Shown piece after piece: positions 16,444-26,534 of a DNA stretch of 64,000 bases (positions within the stretch are counted from its first letter, which is position 1; each line of letters starts with the position of its first letter). The stretch lies in NCBI RefSeq assembly GCF_900176385.1, contig NZ_FWXN01000002.1:1-64000 (forward strand), read 5' to 3'. The notes beneath the pieces were generated by a model. That model searched no databases. It saw nothing but the letters and a program-made list of their open reading frames with translations, and had not been told where the DNA came from. The position numbers and the translations under genes are program-made. Source of the stretch: Janibacter indicus. Lineage in GTDB: Bacteria; Actinomycetota; Actinomycetes; Actinomycetales; Dermatophilaceae.

Positions 16444-16447
<4 letters not shown>
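15482..16447 (+). CDS. GNAT acetyltransferase - Nudix hydrolase fusion
   Basis: A 321-residue two-domain cytoplasmic protein. Residues 1-175 form a RimJ/RimL-type GNAT domain (RTERLVLRPW, then VGWVFRPDVAGRGFATEAARAL, then ERLGMRLEA), which would transfer acetyl from acetyl-CoA to an amine. Residues 185-321 carry a complete Nudix box: GKPEAGE, seven residues, then REVEEELGL. Nudix enzymes hydrolyse nucleoside diphosphate-X compounds. The start is GTG 15482. The stop overlaps the next gene's ATG by four bases. Fusion suggests both activities act on one metabolite, perhaps a nucleotide-linked amine, but no substrate can be named. Confidence 0.88.
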
Positions 16448-17618
<1,171 letters not shown>

Positions 17619-17655
17619 GTCATCTCCCTTCGGTCCGTGGCCGGGCGGGCCACTG

Positions 17656-17681
17656 TTGACAGCATACCCCTAGGGGTATTA
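17656..17681. promoter_or_regulatory. promoter with perfect CstR-type operator ATACCCCTAGGGGTAT
   Basis: TTGACA (17656-17661) is a consensus -35. A perfect 16-bp palindrome fills 17664-17679 and runs into the likely -10 (TATTAA/TTAATT). G/C-tract palindromes flanked by AT are the known binding-site type of CsoR/CstR proteins. The site lies between the divergent DUF302-cstR and persulfide dioxygenase units, so it should silence both until reactive sulfur appears. A similar site is at 20883-20898. Confidence 0.85.
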
Positions 17682-17692
17682 ATTTGTCACCC

Positions 17693-19063
17693 GTGGAGCC
17701 CACGATCATCACCATCGAGACCCCGAGCCTGGGCGACCGTTCCTACCTCGCCCATGACGGCGACGTCGCCTTCGTCGTCGACCCCCAGCGAGACATCGAC
17801 CGCGTCCTCGCGGCTGCCGACGAGGCCGGCGTGCGGATCACCGACGTCTTCGAGACGCACATTCACAACGACTACGTAACCGGGGGGCTGGCGCTGGCAC
17901 GCCGCCTCGGTGCCCGCTACCACGTCAACGCCGAGGACGAGGTCTCCTTCGGCCGCGAGCCGATTCGCGACGGCGACGTCGTGGAGGTCTCCCCGGTGAT
18001 GCGGGTGCGGGCCATCGCGACCCCTGGTCACACCTTCACCCACCTCTCCTACGCGATGGAGAGCGTCACCGACTCCGGCGCCACCGACTCGGCCGTCTTC
18101 ACCGGCGGGTCGTTGCTCTTCGGGGCCGCTGGTCGCCCGGACCTGCTCGGCCGGGACCACACCGGCAATCTCGTGCGCCACCAGTTCGCCTCGATCCACC
18201 GTCTCGTCGACGAGCTGTCCGAGTCCGCCGAGGTGCTGCCGACCCATGGCTTCGGCTCCTTCTGCTCGGCCGGGTCCACCGGCGGAGCGACGGAGTCGAC
18301 GATCGCCGAGGAGAAGCGGCGCAACCCGGCGCTCACCCAGACCGAGGAGCAGTGGGTGGCCGACACCCTCGCGGGCCTGGACGCCTACCCGGCCTACTAC
18401 GTCCACATGAGCCCGGCCAACGCCGCGGGGCCCGACGCAGCCGACCTGAGCGCCCCCGAGCGGGCCGACAAGGACACCCTCGCCCAGCGCATCGACGCCG
18501 GGGAGTGGGTCGTGGACCTGCGCACCCGCACGGCCTTCGCGGCCGGACACGTGGCCGGGACGCTGAGCTTCGGGCTGGACGGGCAGTTCTCCACCTACCT
18601 CGGGTGGCTCATCCCCTGGGAGGCGCGGGTCACGCTGCTCGGTGAGACCTCCGAGCAGGTCGCCGAGGCCCAGCGGGAGATGGCCCGGATCGGTCTGGAC
18701 CGGATCGCCGGTGCCGCCACGGGTGCACCACAGGACTGGACCGACCGGCCGCTGGAGACGTTGGAGACCGCGGCCTTCGCCGACCTGTCCCAGGTGCGCC
18801 ACCACCGGCCCGTGCACGTCCTCGACGTGCGCCTCGCCGGGGAGTACGCGGACGGTCATGTCGAGGGCGCGCAGAACGTGCCCATCGGCGAGCTGCTCGA
18901 CCGGTTCGACGAGATCCCCCAGCGCGAGCTGTGGGTCCACTGCGGCAGCGGCTACCGGGCCTCGATCGCCGCGTCGCTCCTCTCCGCCCGAGGTCACCGC
19001 GTCGTCCTCGTCGACGACGCCTTCGACAACGCCGGCGCCGCCGGCCTGCCCATCACCGACTGA
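17693..19063 (+). CDS. persulfide dioxygenase-rhodanese fusion (MBL fold)
   Basis: A 456-residue fusion. Residues 1-240 form a metallo-beta-lactamase fold of the persulfide dioxygenase group, with the iron-binding motif THIHNDYVTG (the last His of HxHxDH is Tyr here), TPGHTFTH and LPTHGFGS. Two rhodanese-like domains follow. The first (WVVDLRTRTAFAAGHV) lacks a catalytic Cys; the second has it in VHCGSGYRAS. The enzyme should oxidise glutathione- or low-molecular-weight-thiol persulfide to sulfite and pass sulfane sulfur to acceptors. I prefer GTG 17693 (possibly leaderless behind the CstR-controlled promoter) over TTG 17684. Confidence 0.9.
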   Translation: MEPTIITIETPSLGDRSYLAHDGDVAFVVDPQRDIDRVLAAADEAGVRITDVFETHIHNDYVTGGLALARRLGARYHVNAEDEVSFGREPIRDGDVVEVSPVMRVRAIATPGHTFTHLSYAMESVTDSGATDSAVFTGGSLLFGAAGRPDLLGRDHTGNLVRHQFASIHRLVDELSESAEVLPTHGFGSFCSAGSTGGATESTIAEEKRRNPALTQTEEQWVADTLAGLDAYPAYYVHMSPANAAGPDAADLSAPERADKDTLAQRIDAGEWVVDLRTRTAFAAGHVAGTLSFGLDGQFSTYLGWLIPWEARVTLLGETSEQVAEAQREMARIGLDRIAGAATGAPQDWTDRPLETLETAAFADLSQVRHHRPVHVLDVRLAGEYADGHVEGAQNVPIGELLDRFDEIPQRELWVHCGSGYRASIAASLLSARGHRVVLVDDAFDNAGAAGLPITD

Positions 19064-19089
19064 TCACCCGAGACCCGAGGAGACCCTCC

Positions 19090-19323
19090 ATGTGCCGTCA
19101 AGCGAAGTGCCGCGTCTGCGGCAAGACCACCTGGGCCGGCTGCGGCCAGCATGTCGACCAGGTGATGGCCGGCGTCCCGCGCGCCGACCGGTGCGCCGGT
19201 CACGACCAGCAGCGCTCGTCGAGCGCGTCCGGTCAGTCCGGTCAGTCCGGTCAGTCCGGTCAGTCCGGACAGGCCGAACAGTCGGTGCCGTCGATGCTCG
19301 GTCGCCTCTTCGGCCGCGGCTGA
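19090..19323 (+). CDS. small CxxC-type cysteine-rich protein with SGQ repeat tail
   Basis: A 77-residue protein. The first 40 residues have five cysteines and the order MCRQAKCRVCGKTTWAGCG, then HVDQVMAGVP and RCAGH, which suggests a small zinc-binding fold. The middle is GQSGQSGQ-type repeat encoded by a 9-bp tandem repeat, and the end is a short amphipathic SMLGRLFGRG. I know similar short actinobacterial proteins but no function. It follows the persulfide dioxygenase by 26 bases with a GGAG site and is likely co-transcribed, so a thiol-related role is possible. Confidence 0.8.
   Translation: MCRQAKCRVCGKTTWAGCGQHVDQVMAGVPRADRCAGHDQQRSSSASGQSGQSGQSGQSGQAEQSVPSMLGRLFGRG
19228..19272 (+). 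repeat. tandem 9-bp repeat (TCCGGTCAG) in the small Cys-rich gene
   Basis: Four exact copies at 19228-19263 and a fifth with one or two changes (TCCGGACAG) at 19264-19272. They keep the reading frame and encode SGQ units. Copy number could vary by slippage without breaking the frame. Confidence 0.85.
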
Positions 19324-19343
19324 CCCGGGCCCAGCCGACCCGG

Positions 19344-19379
19344 GCGCGAAGGGGAGGCCCGCTGGCCTCCCCTTCGCGC
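19344..19379. terminator. bidirectional hairpin between convergent genes
   Basis: Perfect 16-bp arms GCGCGAAGGGGAGGCC and GGCCTCCCCTTCGCGC surround CGCT. It sits between the convergent Cys-rich gene and flavin-binding gene, so it can end both transcripts. It again contains an inverted pair of CGAAGGGG. Confidence 0.85.
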
Positions 19380-19381
19380 GG

Positions 19382-19843
19382 CTACTCCATCGCCGCACGC
19401 GTCCCGCCCGAGGCCGGCGTGCGCCAGACGGAGGCGTCCGCGACCGGGAAGCGCCGGCCGGTGACCTCGTCGGCGCGCACCCGGATGAAGCGGTCCTTGC
19501 GGCCGGCCTGCCACGGCTCGAGCGGGAGGTCGGCGCTGTCGATCACCGCCTCCACGTCGGTGATCGTGTGGGCGCGCCCCTTGACCACGACGCTCCACGC
19601 GCGCCCCGTCTCGGGGTCGAAGCCGTCCGCCTCGATGGCCACCGGGGCGTCGCTCATCGCCGCCTGGGCCTTCGTGCCCTCCCCGGTCCGGAAGACGACG
19701 CTCCCCCGGTCGACCACGACGTTGATCGGGAAGATCTCCGGGTGACCGTCCACGATCACGGCGAGCCGCCCGATCGGGACCGACCGCATCAGCGACCAGC
19801 AGGTGTGCGCCTCGAGCGTCTCCACGGTGTCCGTCGACTCCAT
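19382..19843 (-). CDS. pyridoxamine 5'-phosphate oxidase-family flavin/F420-binding protein
   Basis: A 153-residue split-barrel protein. Typical segments are the N-terminal CWSLMRSVPIGRLAVIVDG, the strand INVVVDRGSVVFRTGEGTK and the VVVKGRAHTI turn, followed by a short C-terminal helix with RADEVTGRRF. Proteins of this group bind FMN or F420 and reduce small molecules, or serve as sensors; the substrate is unknown. The ATG at 19843 is preceded by AAGGGA. It is downstream of the 119-residue hypothetical gene and likely in the same operon. Confidence 0.85.
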   Translation of the reverse strand: MESTDTVETLEAHTCWSLMRSVPIGRLAVIVDGHPEIFPINVVVDRGSVVFRTGEGTKAQAAMSDAPVAIEADGFDPETGRAWSVVVKGRAHTITDVEAVIDSADLPLEPWQAGRKDRFIRVRADEVTGRRFPVADASVWRTPASGGTRAAME

Positions 19844-19872
19844 CTGTGCCGTCCCTTCTCCGGTGTCCACGG

Positions 19873-20232
19873 TCAGGCGATGCCGACCGCGTCGAAGGCC
19901 GCGGCGACCGCCGCGACCTTGGTCTCCCGCTCGGCGGCGGGGCGTGTGCGCAGCAGCGAACGGGCGCTCGCCACCGATGCCGCCCGGGCGTCGAGGAACC
20001 CCGACGTCCGGGAGAGTCGCTGGGTCAGGGCACCGAGGCTGGTCAGCGCGTCGTCCTGGTGCCCCTCGAGGTATGCGCGGGCTGCGGACTCGGGGTCGAG
20101 CCGGGCGGTGAGCTCGGGGTCGAGCGATCGGGTCACCGGCTCGGGGGCGATGCCCGCGGGCGACGAAGGGGAGTCCTCCCACACGTGGATCGAGGACCTG
20201 CTCAGCCCGTCGGGGCGGCGATCGTCGGGCAT
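19873..20232 (-). CDS. hypothetical protein
   Basis: A 119-residue soluble protein I do not recognise. An acidic, Ser/Pro-rich start (RSSIHVWEDSPSSPAG) is followed by helical segments such as LDPESAARAYLEGHQDDALTS and RPAAERETKVAAVAAAFDAV. The ATG at 20232 has a very good GAAGGAG site, and the frame shows normal third-position GC, so I take it as real. The next gene downstream is the split-barrel flavoprotein 29 bases away. Confidence 0.6.
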   Translation of the reverse strand: MPDDRRPDGLSRSSIHVWEDSPSSPAGIAPEPVTRSLDPELTARLDPESAARAYLEGHQDDALTSLGALTQRLSRTSGFLDARAASVASARSLLRTRPAAERETKVAAVAAAFDAVGIA

Positions 20233-20250
20233 CGCGGGCTCCTTCGTCGA

Positions 20251-20399
20251 TCACCTCATGTTATGGCCGGAGCGCGGTTCGCGGGAAGGGGTGCGCAGCA
20301 CCAGGAGGGCGCCGGCGGGGACGACGAGCAGCGCGACGCGCCCCCAGAGATCGCGGCGACGCCCAGCACCGTGAGCCAGGCGCGGAGGTCGCGATCCAC
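20251..20399 (-). pseudogene. small membrane protein gene with a single-base frameshift
   Basis: From GTG 20399 one frame reads VDRDLRAWLTVLGVAA, then loses sense. Shifting by one base near 20345 continues as DLWGRVALLVVPAGALLVLR and a stop at 20251. A protein of about 49 residues with one transmembrane helix would result if one base were restored. The low length makes this tentative, but both halves have coding-like composition. It lies between the hypothetical gene and the 32-residue membrane protein. Confidence 0.4.
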
Positions 20400-20434
20400 G
20401 TGCCCTGCCCCGTCAGTGCGCCCGTGAGCGGCGC

Positions 20435-20533
20435 TCAGGCGAAGGCCGTGACGAGCAGGCCGGTGGCGAGGCTTCCGACCATGGCCACGGCGAGGATGAT
20501 CGCGAGGACGCGTCGTGTCGTGTCGGAGAACAT
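20435..20533 (-). CDS. tiny single-span membrane protein
   Basis: A 32-residue reading frame, MFSDTTRR then a hydrophobic helix (VLAIILAVAMVGSLATGLL) and a short tail. The composition is that of a genuine small membrane protein rather than chance sequence, but the ribosome binding site is weak and no family is recognised. Confidence 0.45.
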   Translation of the reverse strand: MFSDTTRRVLAIILAVAMVGSLATGLLVTAFA

Positions 20534-20543
20534 GGTGGAGACC

Positions 20544-20835
20544 CTACGGGTCCGCTGGTCGGCTCGGCGGCAGCAGATCGGTCCGCTCGAACATCGCGGC
20601 CGTCTCCCGAGCGGTCGGGTGGCCGGCATCGAGGTCGGCGCCGTGCTCGAGGAGGGCGTCGACCACGTCGGCCTCGCCCTTGAAGACGGCACCGGCCACG
20701 GGCGCCTGACCGCGGTCGTTGAGCCGGTTGACGTCGGCACCCCGCTCCGCGAGGGCCCGCACGAGGGCGGCGTGCCCGTGGTAGGCCGCCAGCATGAGGA
20801 GGGTGTTGCCGTCCGGCCCGGCGAGGTCGACGGAG
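20544..20835 (-). pseudogene. 5'-truncated ankyrin-repeat gene, paralogue of the gene at 5200-5619
   Basis: The frame encodes GPDGNTLLMLAAYHGHAALV, then ERGADVNRLNDRGQAPVAGA and LLEHGADLDAGHPTARE, and stops at 20544. It matches the last 90 residues of the intact ankyrin protein at 5200-5619 repeat for repeat. The first 45 residues of that protein have no counterpart here. The frame runs upstream without a usable start until it meets the CstR-type operator of the TauE unit. The break therefore coincides with the edge of the sulfur genes. An internal ATG at 20795 could still make an 83-residue protein. Confidence 0.6.
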
Positions 20836-20882
20836 GTGCCCGACGCGCGCCATCGGGCCCGGAGTGTCCGCGCCTTGCATGT

Positions 20883-20898
20883 ATACCCCCAGGGGTAT
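20883..20898. promoter_or_regulatory. second CstR-type operator, upstream of tauE-like gene
   Basis: ATACCCCCAGGGGTAT differs from the perfect palindrome at 17664-17679 only at the centre. It overlaps the presumed promoter of the exporter-rhodanese-dioxygenase operon, so the CstR-like repressor should control both sulfur units together. Confidence 0.8.
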
Positions 20899-20910
20899 TA
20901 ACCTCGAGCC

Positions 20911-21723
20911 ATGCACACCGCCGCACTCCTTGCCGTGATCCCGCTCGGGCTGGCCGTCGGCCTCGCCCTGGGCGCCCTCGGCGGAGGCGGCTCGATCCTC
21001 GCCGTGCCCGTGCTCGTCCACCTGCTCGGCCAGGGGCCGGTCGCGGCGACGACGAGCTCGTTGATCATCGTCGGCATCACCTCGGTGCTCTCCCTGCCGG
21101 CCCACCACCGGGCCGGCCGGGTGCGCCTCGGGCAGGGGCTGACCTTCGGCCTCCTCGGGGTCCTCGGCGCGGTCGCCGGGTCCGCGGCCTCGCGTGCGGT
21201 CGAGCCCGACGTCCTCATGACCGCCTTCGCGGTCCTCATGACGGTCGTGGCGGTGCTCATGCTCCGTCGCGGCACGCGCCCGGAGCCCGACCTCCGGCCG
21301 CACGAGCCGATCCTCACCCTCAACCCCGTGACCTGCGCCTGCCCGCGGCTGCTCAAGCTCGTCGTGGCTGCGAGCCTCGTCGGACTCCTCACCGGCTTCC
21401 TCGGTGTCGGCGGCGGCTTCGTGGTCGTGCCGGCGCTCGTCATGGTCCTCGGCTTCCCGATGCCGGTCGCCGTGGGCACCTCCCTGCTCGTCATCGCCGT
21501 CAACAGCGCGACCTCCCTCGTCGCCCGCTTCCAGCACGGCGCCGGCGAGCTCGACTGGCCGCTGATCCTCGGCTTCGCCGCGGCGGCGGTCGTCGCCAGC
21601 CTCCTCGGCAGCCGCGTCGCCGACCGCATCCCCGCGCAGCGCCTCTCCAAGGCCTTCGCGGTCCTCGTCCTGGGCGTCGCGGCCCTCACCGCCGCGCAGG
21701 CCCTCCCCGGGCTGCTCGCCTGA
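20911..21723 (+). CDS. TauE/SafE-family sulfite exporter
   Basis: A 270-residue membrane protein with eight predicted helices in two halves of four, each opening with a Gly-rich motif: GLALGALGGGGSILAVP near the start and TGFLGVGGGFVVVPALV around residue 165. This is the TauE/SafE (DUF81) pattern. Members move sulfite or related organosulfur anions across the plasma membrane. Here it would remove sulfite made by the persulfide dioxygenases encoded at 17693 and 22387. The middle loop has CACP. The ATG at 20911 lies 12 bases after the CstR-type operator. Confidence 0.9.
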   Translation: MHTAALLAVIPLGLAVGLALGALGGGGSILAVPVLVHLLGQGPVAATTSSLIIVGITSVLSLPAHHRAGRVRLGQGLTFGLLGVLGAVAGSAASRAVEPDVLMTAFAVLMTVVAVLMLRRGTRPEPDLRPHEPILTLNPVTCACPRLLKLVVAASLVGLLTGFLGVGGGFVVVPALVMVLGFPMPVAVGTSLLVIAVNSATSLVARFQHGAGELDWPLILGFAAAAVVASLLGSRVADRIPAQRLSKAFAVLVLGVAALTAAQALPGLLA

Positions 21724-21786
21724 CGCAACCTGCCCCCGACCAACCCGACTGACCTCCCCTTCGTCCATCCCCGATCAAAGGAACCC

Positions 21787-22374
21787 ATGACCACCGTCAC
21801 CACCCGCCCCATGACCCTCACCGCGACCGACCTGCGGGACTGGCTCGCCGAGCCGGCTGGCCCGCGTCTCGTCGACGTGCGCACGCCGGCGGAGTTCGCC
21901 GCGTCGCACATCCCCGGCTCCTACAACGTGCCGCTGCCGCTCCTCGAGGAGCACCGCCGCGAGCTGGCCGAGCACCTCGACGACGACGTCGTCCTCGTGT
22001 GCCGCTCGGGCGCGCGAGCCTCCCGGGCCGAGAGCGCCCTGGCCGACACCGGGACGGACCACCTGCACGTCCTCGACGGCGGCATCACCGCGTGGGAGAG
22101 CGCCGGTGGAGACGTCGTCGCGGGCGAAGGGGGCTGGGACCTCGAGCGCCAGGTCCGCCTCGTCGCCGGCTCGATCGTCCTCACCGGCATCCTTGCGAGC
22201 ACCGTCGTCCCGCAGGCCAAGTGGCTCTCCGCGGGCATCGGCGCCGGCCTCACCGGAGCCGCCCTGACCAACACCTGCGCGATGGGCGCGCTCCTCTCGC
22301 GCATGCCCCACAACCGCCGCCACGAGCCCACCCCCGAGGCCGTCTTCGCGCAGCTGCGCGGCGGCCGAAACTGA
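21787..22374 (+). CDS. rhodanese domain fused to DUF2892 membrane segment
   Basis: A 195-residue protein. Residues 10-110 are a single rhodanese domain with LVDVRTPAEFAASHIPG and the active loop CRSGARAS (Cys about 76). Residues 115-180 are a two-helix DUF2892 hairpin (VRLVAGSIVLTGILAST, then LSAGIGAGLTGAAL), followed by a short soluble tail. It should transfer sulfane sulfur at the membrane, perhaps handing persulfide to the dioxygenase. RBS AAAGGAAC precedes ATG 21787. It is the middle gene of the TauE-rhodanese-dioxygenase operon. Confidence 0.9.
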   Translation: MTTVTTRPMTLTATDLRDWLAEPAGPRLVDVRTPAEFAASHIPGSYNVPLPLLEEHRRELAEHLDDDVVLVCRSGARASRAESALADTGTDHLHVLDGGITAWESAGGDVVAGEGGWDLERQVRLVAGSIVLTGILASTVVPQAKWLSAGIGAGLTGAALTNTCAMGALLSRMPHNRRHEPTPEAVFAQLRGGRN

Positions 22375-22386
22375 CAGGAGCGAGAC

Positions 22387-23760
22387 ATGATCCTCACCCA
22401 GTACTACCTCGGCTGCCTCTCGCACGGCTCCTACCTCATCGCCGACGAAGGGAGCCGCCGCGCCGTCGTCGTCGACCCGCGCCGCGACGTCAGCGAGTAC
22501 CTCGCGGACGCCCGCGAGCAGGACCTGACGATCGTCGGGGTCATCAACACGCACGTGCACGCCGACTTCGTCGCCGGTCACCTAGAGCTCGCCGCCGCAA
22601 CCGGCGCGTGGATCGGCTACGGCCCCACCGCTGCCGAGCGCGCCGAGTTCGAGGTGCGCACCCTCGCCGGGCGCGACCGCATCGAGCTCGGTGACGAGGT
22701 CACCCTCGAGATCCTCGAGACCCCCGGTCACACGTGGGAGTCGATCAGCGTCCTCGTCCACGAGGGCGGCATCCCGCACGCGGTGCTCACCGGTGACTCG
22801 CTCTTCATCGGCGGCGTCGGCCGGCCCGACCTCGTCGTCTCCGACGGCTCCACCGCCGAGGACCTCGCCACGGCGATGCACCACACCCTCCACGACGTGT
22901 TGCTGCCGCTGCCCGACGAGACCAAGGTGATGCCGGCGCACGGTGCCGGGTCCTCCTGCGGCCGTGGGCTCTCCGACGACCTCGAGTCGACGATCGCGGC
23001 GCAGCGCGCGAGCAATCCCTTTGCCGCGGAGATGTCGGTCGAGGACTTCATCGAGATGGTGACGACCGGCCAACCTTCCGCGCCCGCGTACTTCCAGGTC
23101 GATGCCACGCTGAACCTGCGCCAGCGCGACCTGCTCGAGCCCGGGCAGTCGGTCGTCCCCTTCGCGCCGGCTGAGGTGGCCGCCGCGATCGCCGGCGGCG
23201 TCACCGTCGTCGACGCCCGCTCGCCCGAGGACTTCGCCCGCGGGCACCTCGCGGGCTCGGTCAACGTCGGCCTCGACGGCCGCTTCGCCGAGACGGTCGG
23301 CACCGTCGTCGACCACGCCGTCGAGGTCCTCCTCGTCGCGCCCGAGGGCCGGGCGGCCGAGGCGGCGCTGCGGATGGGGCGGATCGGCCACGACGCGGTC
23401 GTCGGCCACGTCGCCGCGCCGCTCACGCTCGACGGTCCGCTCGCCCCCCTCATGGCGACGAGCGAGCGCACCGAGGTCGCCGACCTCGCGGCGCTGCCCG
23501 AGCAGACCGTCGTCGTCGACGTGCGCAATGCCGGCGAGCGCGCCGACGGGCAGGTCATCCCCGGCGCCGTCCACATCCCCCTGGCCGAGCTCGCCCGCCG
23601 CCACGACGAGCTGCCGACAGACCGTCCGCTGCTCGTGCACTGCGCCGGCGGGTGGCGCTCGTCCGTCGCGGCGAGCCTGCTGCGCTCGGTCGGCCACACG
23701 GACGTCACCGACCTCGTCGGCGGGTACGCGGCCTGGGAGCAGCAGACCGTCGACGCCTGA
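22387..23760 (+). CDS. persulfide dioxygenase-rhodanese fusion (second copy)
   Basis: A 457-residue paralogue of the fusion at 17693. The N-terminal metallo-beta-lactamase domain has the iron motif THVHADF (Phe in the last metal position), TPGHTWES and MPAHGAGSSC. A degenerate rhodanese module (VVDARSPEDFARGHL) is followed by a C-terminal rhodanese with an active loop VHCAGGWRSS. It oxidises persulfides to sulfite and carries sulfane sulfur. It ends the operon that begins with the exporter, 12 bases after the rhodanese gene, with AGGAGCGAG before ATG. The two copies differ enough to be old duplicates, perhaps for different thiol persulfides. Confidence 0.9.
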   Translation: MILTQYYLGCLSHGSYLIADEGSRRAVVVDPRRDVSEYLADAREQDLTIVGVINTHVHADFVAGHLELAAATGAWIGYGPTAAERAEFEVRTLAGRDRIELGDEVTLEILETPGHTWESISVLVHEGGIPHAVLTGDSLFIGGVGRPDLVVSDGSTAEDLATAMHHTLHDVLLPLPDETKVMPAHGAGSSCGRGLSDDLESTIAAQRASNPFAAEMSVEDFIEMVTTGQPSAPAYFQVDATLNLRQRDLLEPGQSVVPFAPAEVAAAIAGGVTVVDARSPEDFARGHLAGSVNVGLDGRFAETVGTVVDHAVEVLLVAPEGRAAEAALRMGRIGHDAVVGHVAAPLTLDGPLAPLMATSERTEVADLAALPEQTVVVDVRNAGERADGQVIPGAVHIPLAELARRHDELPTDRPLLVHCAGGWRSSVAASLLRSVGHTDVTDLVGGYAAWEQQTVDA

Positions 23761-24052
23761 GCGCCAGAGGTGACCTCACCTCGACCAGAGAGGTGGGGTG
23801 AGAGGCGGATGGTGGGCGGAGTGAAGGCCCTTTGTCGTCCCGTCTCGACATCCTGACGCAGTGATCGACGATGGACGCGGCAATGACCCCGTCCATCGTC
23901 GATATCCACGCCCAGTGGCGAAGGGGGCGGCGCGCCTCGAGCCGTCAGCGCCCGAGGGGACGCGCCACCGGGCGCAGGCCGCGTTTGGTCCTCGCGGGGA
24001 GCAGGAGTTGACTGAGGGGGTTCCCCCTTCGTCCACTCGAGAGGAGCGCCCC
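23761..24052. other. intergenic region with a 14-bp inverted repeat
   Basis: No credible gene is visible. Downstream of the dioxygenase stop there are short AGGTGA-type repeats. A perfect 14-bp inverted repeat follows (ATCGACGATGGACG at 23864-23877 and its complement at 23890-23903, 12-base loop). Two CGAAGGGGG-type motifs in opposite orientation (about 23919 and 24023) precede the dehydrogenase. The hairpin may terminate the sulfur operon or be an operator for the dehydrogenase. Confidence 0.6.
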
Positions 24053-25090
24053 GTGCGCACCGTGAAGGCCTGGGCGGCCCCGTCCGCCACCGAACCCCTG
24101 ACCGCGACGACCATCGAGCGTCGAGACGTCGGCCCCAACGACGTCCTCATCGAGATCGCCTACGCCGGCATCTGCCACAGCGACATCCACACCGCCCGCG
24201 GCGAGTGGGGCGACGTGCCGTACCCCCTCGTCGTCGGCCACGAGATCGCCGGCACCGTCGCCGAGGTCGGCTCCGAGGTGACCAAGCACGCCGTCGGTGA
24301 CCGCGTGGGCGTCGGCTGCCTCGTGAACTCCTGCGGGGAGTGCGATGCCTGCCGGGCGGGCAACGAGCAGTACTGCCCCGACGCGATCGGCACGTACAAC
24401 GCGACCGATCGCGACGGCACGATCACGCAGGGCGGCTACTCGACGCACGTCGTCGTCGACGCCGACTTCGCGCTGAAGATCCCCGACGGCCTTGAGCTCG
24501 ACGTCGCCGCCCCCCTGCTGTGTGCCGGCATCACGACGTGGACGCCGCTGCGCCGCTGGGGTGTGCGCGAGGGCTCCAAGGTCGCGGTCGTCGGTCTCGG
24601 CGGGCTCGGGCACATGGGCGTCCAGCTGGCCGTCGCCCTCGGCGCCGAGGTCACCGTGCTCTCGCAGTCGCTGAAGAAGCAGGAGGACGGCCTCGCGCTC
24701 GGCGCCACCGACTACCGGGCGACGAGCGACGACGAGACCTTCACCGACCTGCGCGGGAAGTTCGACCTCATCCTCAACACCGTGAGCGCCGACCTGCCGA
24801 TCAAGCGGTACCTGTCGCTGCTCGCCCCCGAGGGCACCCTGGTCAACGTCGGCGCCCCGGCCGAGCCCTTCGAGGTCCCGGTCTTCTCGCTCATCGGAGG
24901 CAGCAAGGCGCTCGCCGGCTCCAACATCGGCGGGATCCCCGGCACCCAGGAGATGCTCGACTTCTGCGCCGACAAGGGCATCGGCGCCAAGATCGAGGTC
25001 ATCCCGGCGGACAAGGTCAACGAGGCCTGGGACCGCGTCGTCGCCTCCGACGTGCGCTACCGCTTCGTCATCGACGCCGCGACGATCTGA
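24053..25090 (+). CDS. NAD(P)-dependent zinc alcohol dehydrogenase
   Basis: A 345-residue medium-chain dehydrogenase of the CAD/YahK branch. Catalytic zinc ligands lie in GICHSD (about 36-41) and GHEIAG (about 62-67). The structural zinc lobe is [15 protein letters not shown] with four cysteines, and the Rossmann turn is [13 protein letters not shown] (about 175-187). It reduces aldehydes to alcohols or the reverse in the cytoplasm, usually with NADPH in this branch. I chose GTG 24053, which follows GAGGAGCG; the longer frame would translate the preceding repeats. It is a single-gene unit. Confidence 0.92.
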   Translation: MRTVKAWAAPSATEPLTATTIERRDVGPNDVLIEIAYAGICHSDIHTARGEWGDVPYPLVVGHEIAGTVAEVGSEVTKHAVGDRVGVGCLVNSCGECDACRAGNEQYCPDAIGTYNATDRDGTITQGGYSTHVVVDADFALKIPDGLELDVAAPLLCAGITTWTPLRRWGVREGSKVAVVGLGGLGHMGVQLAVALGAEVTVLSQSLKKQEDGLALGATDYRATSDDETFTDLRGKFDLILNTVSADLPIKRYLSLLAPEGTLVNVGAPAEPFEVPVFSLIGGSKALAGSNIGGIPGTQEMLDFCADKGIGAKIEVIPADKVNEAWDRVVASDVRYRFVIDAATI

Positions 25091-25103
25091 GTCACACCCC
25101 CGA

Positions 25104-25176
25104 GCACAAGAGGTCGTCGTGGGGGCTTCTCGCGGCCGACGAACGTCACGAGATGCATCAGGACGACCTCTTGTGC
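25104..25176. repeat. long-range inverted repeat after the alcohol dehydrogenase
   Basis: The perfect 15-bp arms GCACAAGAGGTCGTC (25104-25118) and GACGACCTCTTGTGC (25162-25176) are separated by 43 bases. The first arm is only 14 bases after the stop codon, so it may act as a terminator. The long loop is unusual, and a structured element or a degraded mobile sequence is also possible. Confidence 0.6.
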
Positions 25177-25296
25177 ACGCCCGGGGGCCACGTCGCGGAC
25201 CACGTCGCCGACCGCCTGGTTGGCGTCGAAGCGGGTGTCGAGGGCAAGCGCAGGGTGAATTGCGACCTCGCGCTGACCTATCGTTCACCCGCGGAC

Positions 25297-25332
25297 CGAA
25301 GGGGGTCGCGAACATGGGCGCGACCCCCTTCG
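25297..25332. terminator. hairpin of inverted CGAAGGGGG motifs in the endonuclease leader
   Basis: Perfect 14-bp arms CGAAGGGGGTCGCG and CGCGACCCCCTTCG flank an 8-base loop. It lies 21 bases before the endonuclease start and after a likely -10 (TATCGT near 25280). It could be the dehydrogenase terminator or a leader hairpin that lowers nuclease expression. Confidence 0.5.
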
Positions 25333-25353
25333 CCCACCCCGTGAGGTCCGCTC

Positions 25354-26531
<1,178 letters not shown>

Positions 26532-26534
26532 CCG

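Noticed and set aside
17684-17692. TTG 17684 as the start of the persulfide dioxygenase
   Set aside because: It lies within or immediately after the -10 region; GTG 17693 fits the predicted transcript start better.
19228-19272. Tandem 9-bp repeat considered as a CRISPR or VNTR array
   Set aside because: Units are contiguous without spacers and stay in frame inside a small gene, so it is a coding repeat.
25297-25332. Hairpin before the endonuclease as part of a riboswitch
   Set aside because: It is a simple stem with no conserved ligand core and is built from the common CGAAGGGGG word.
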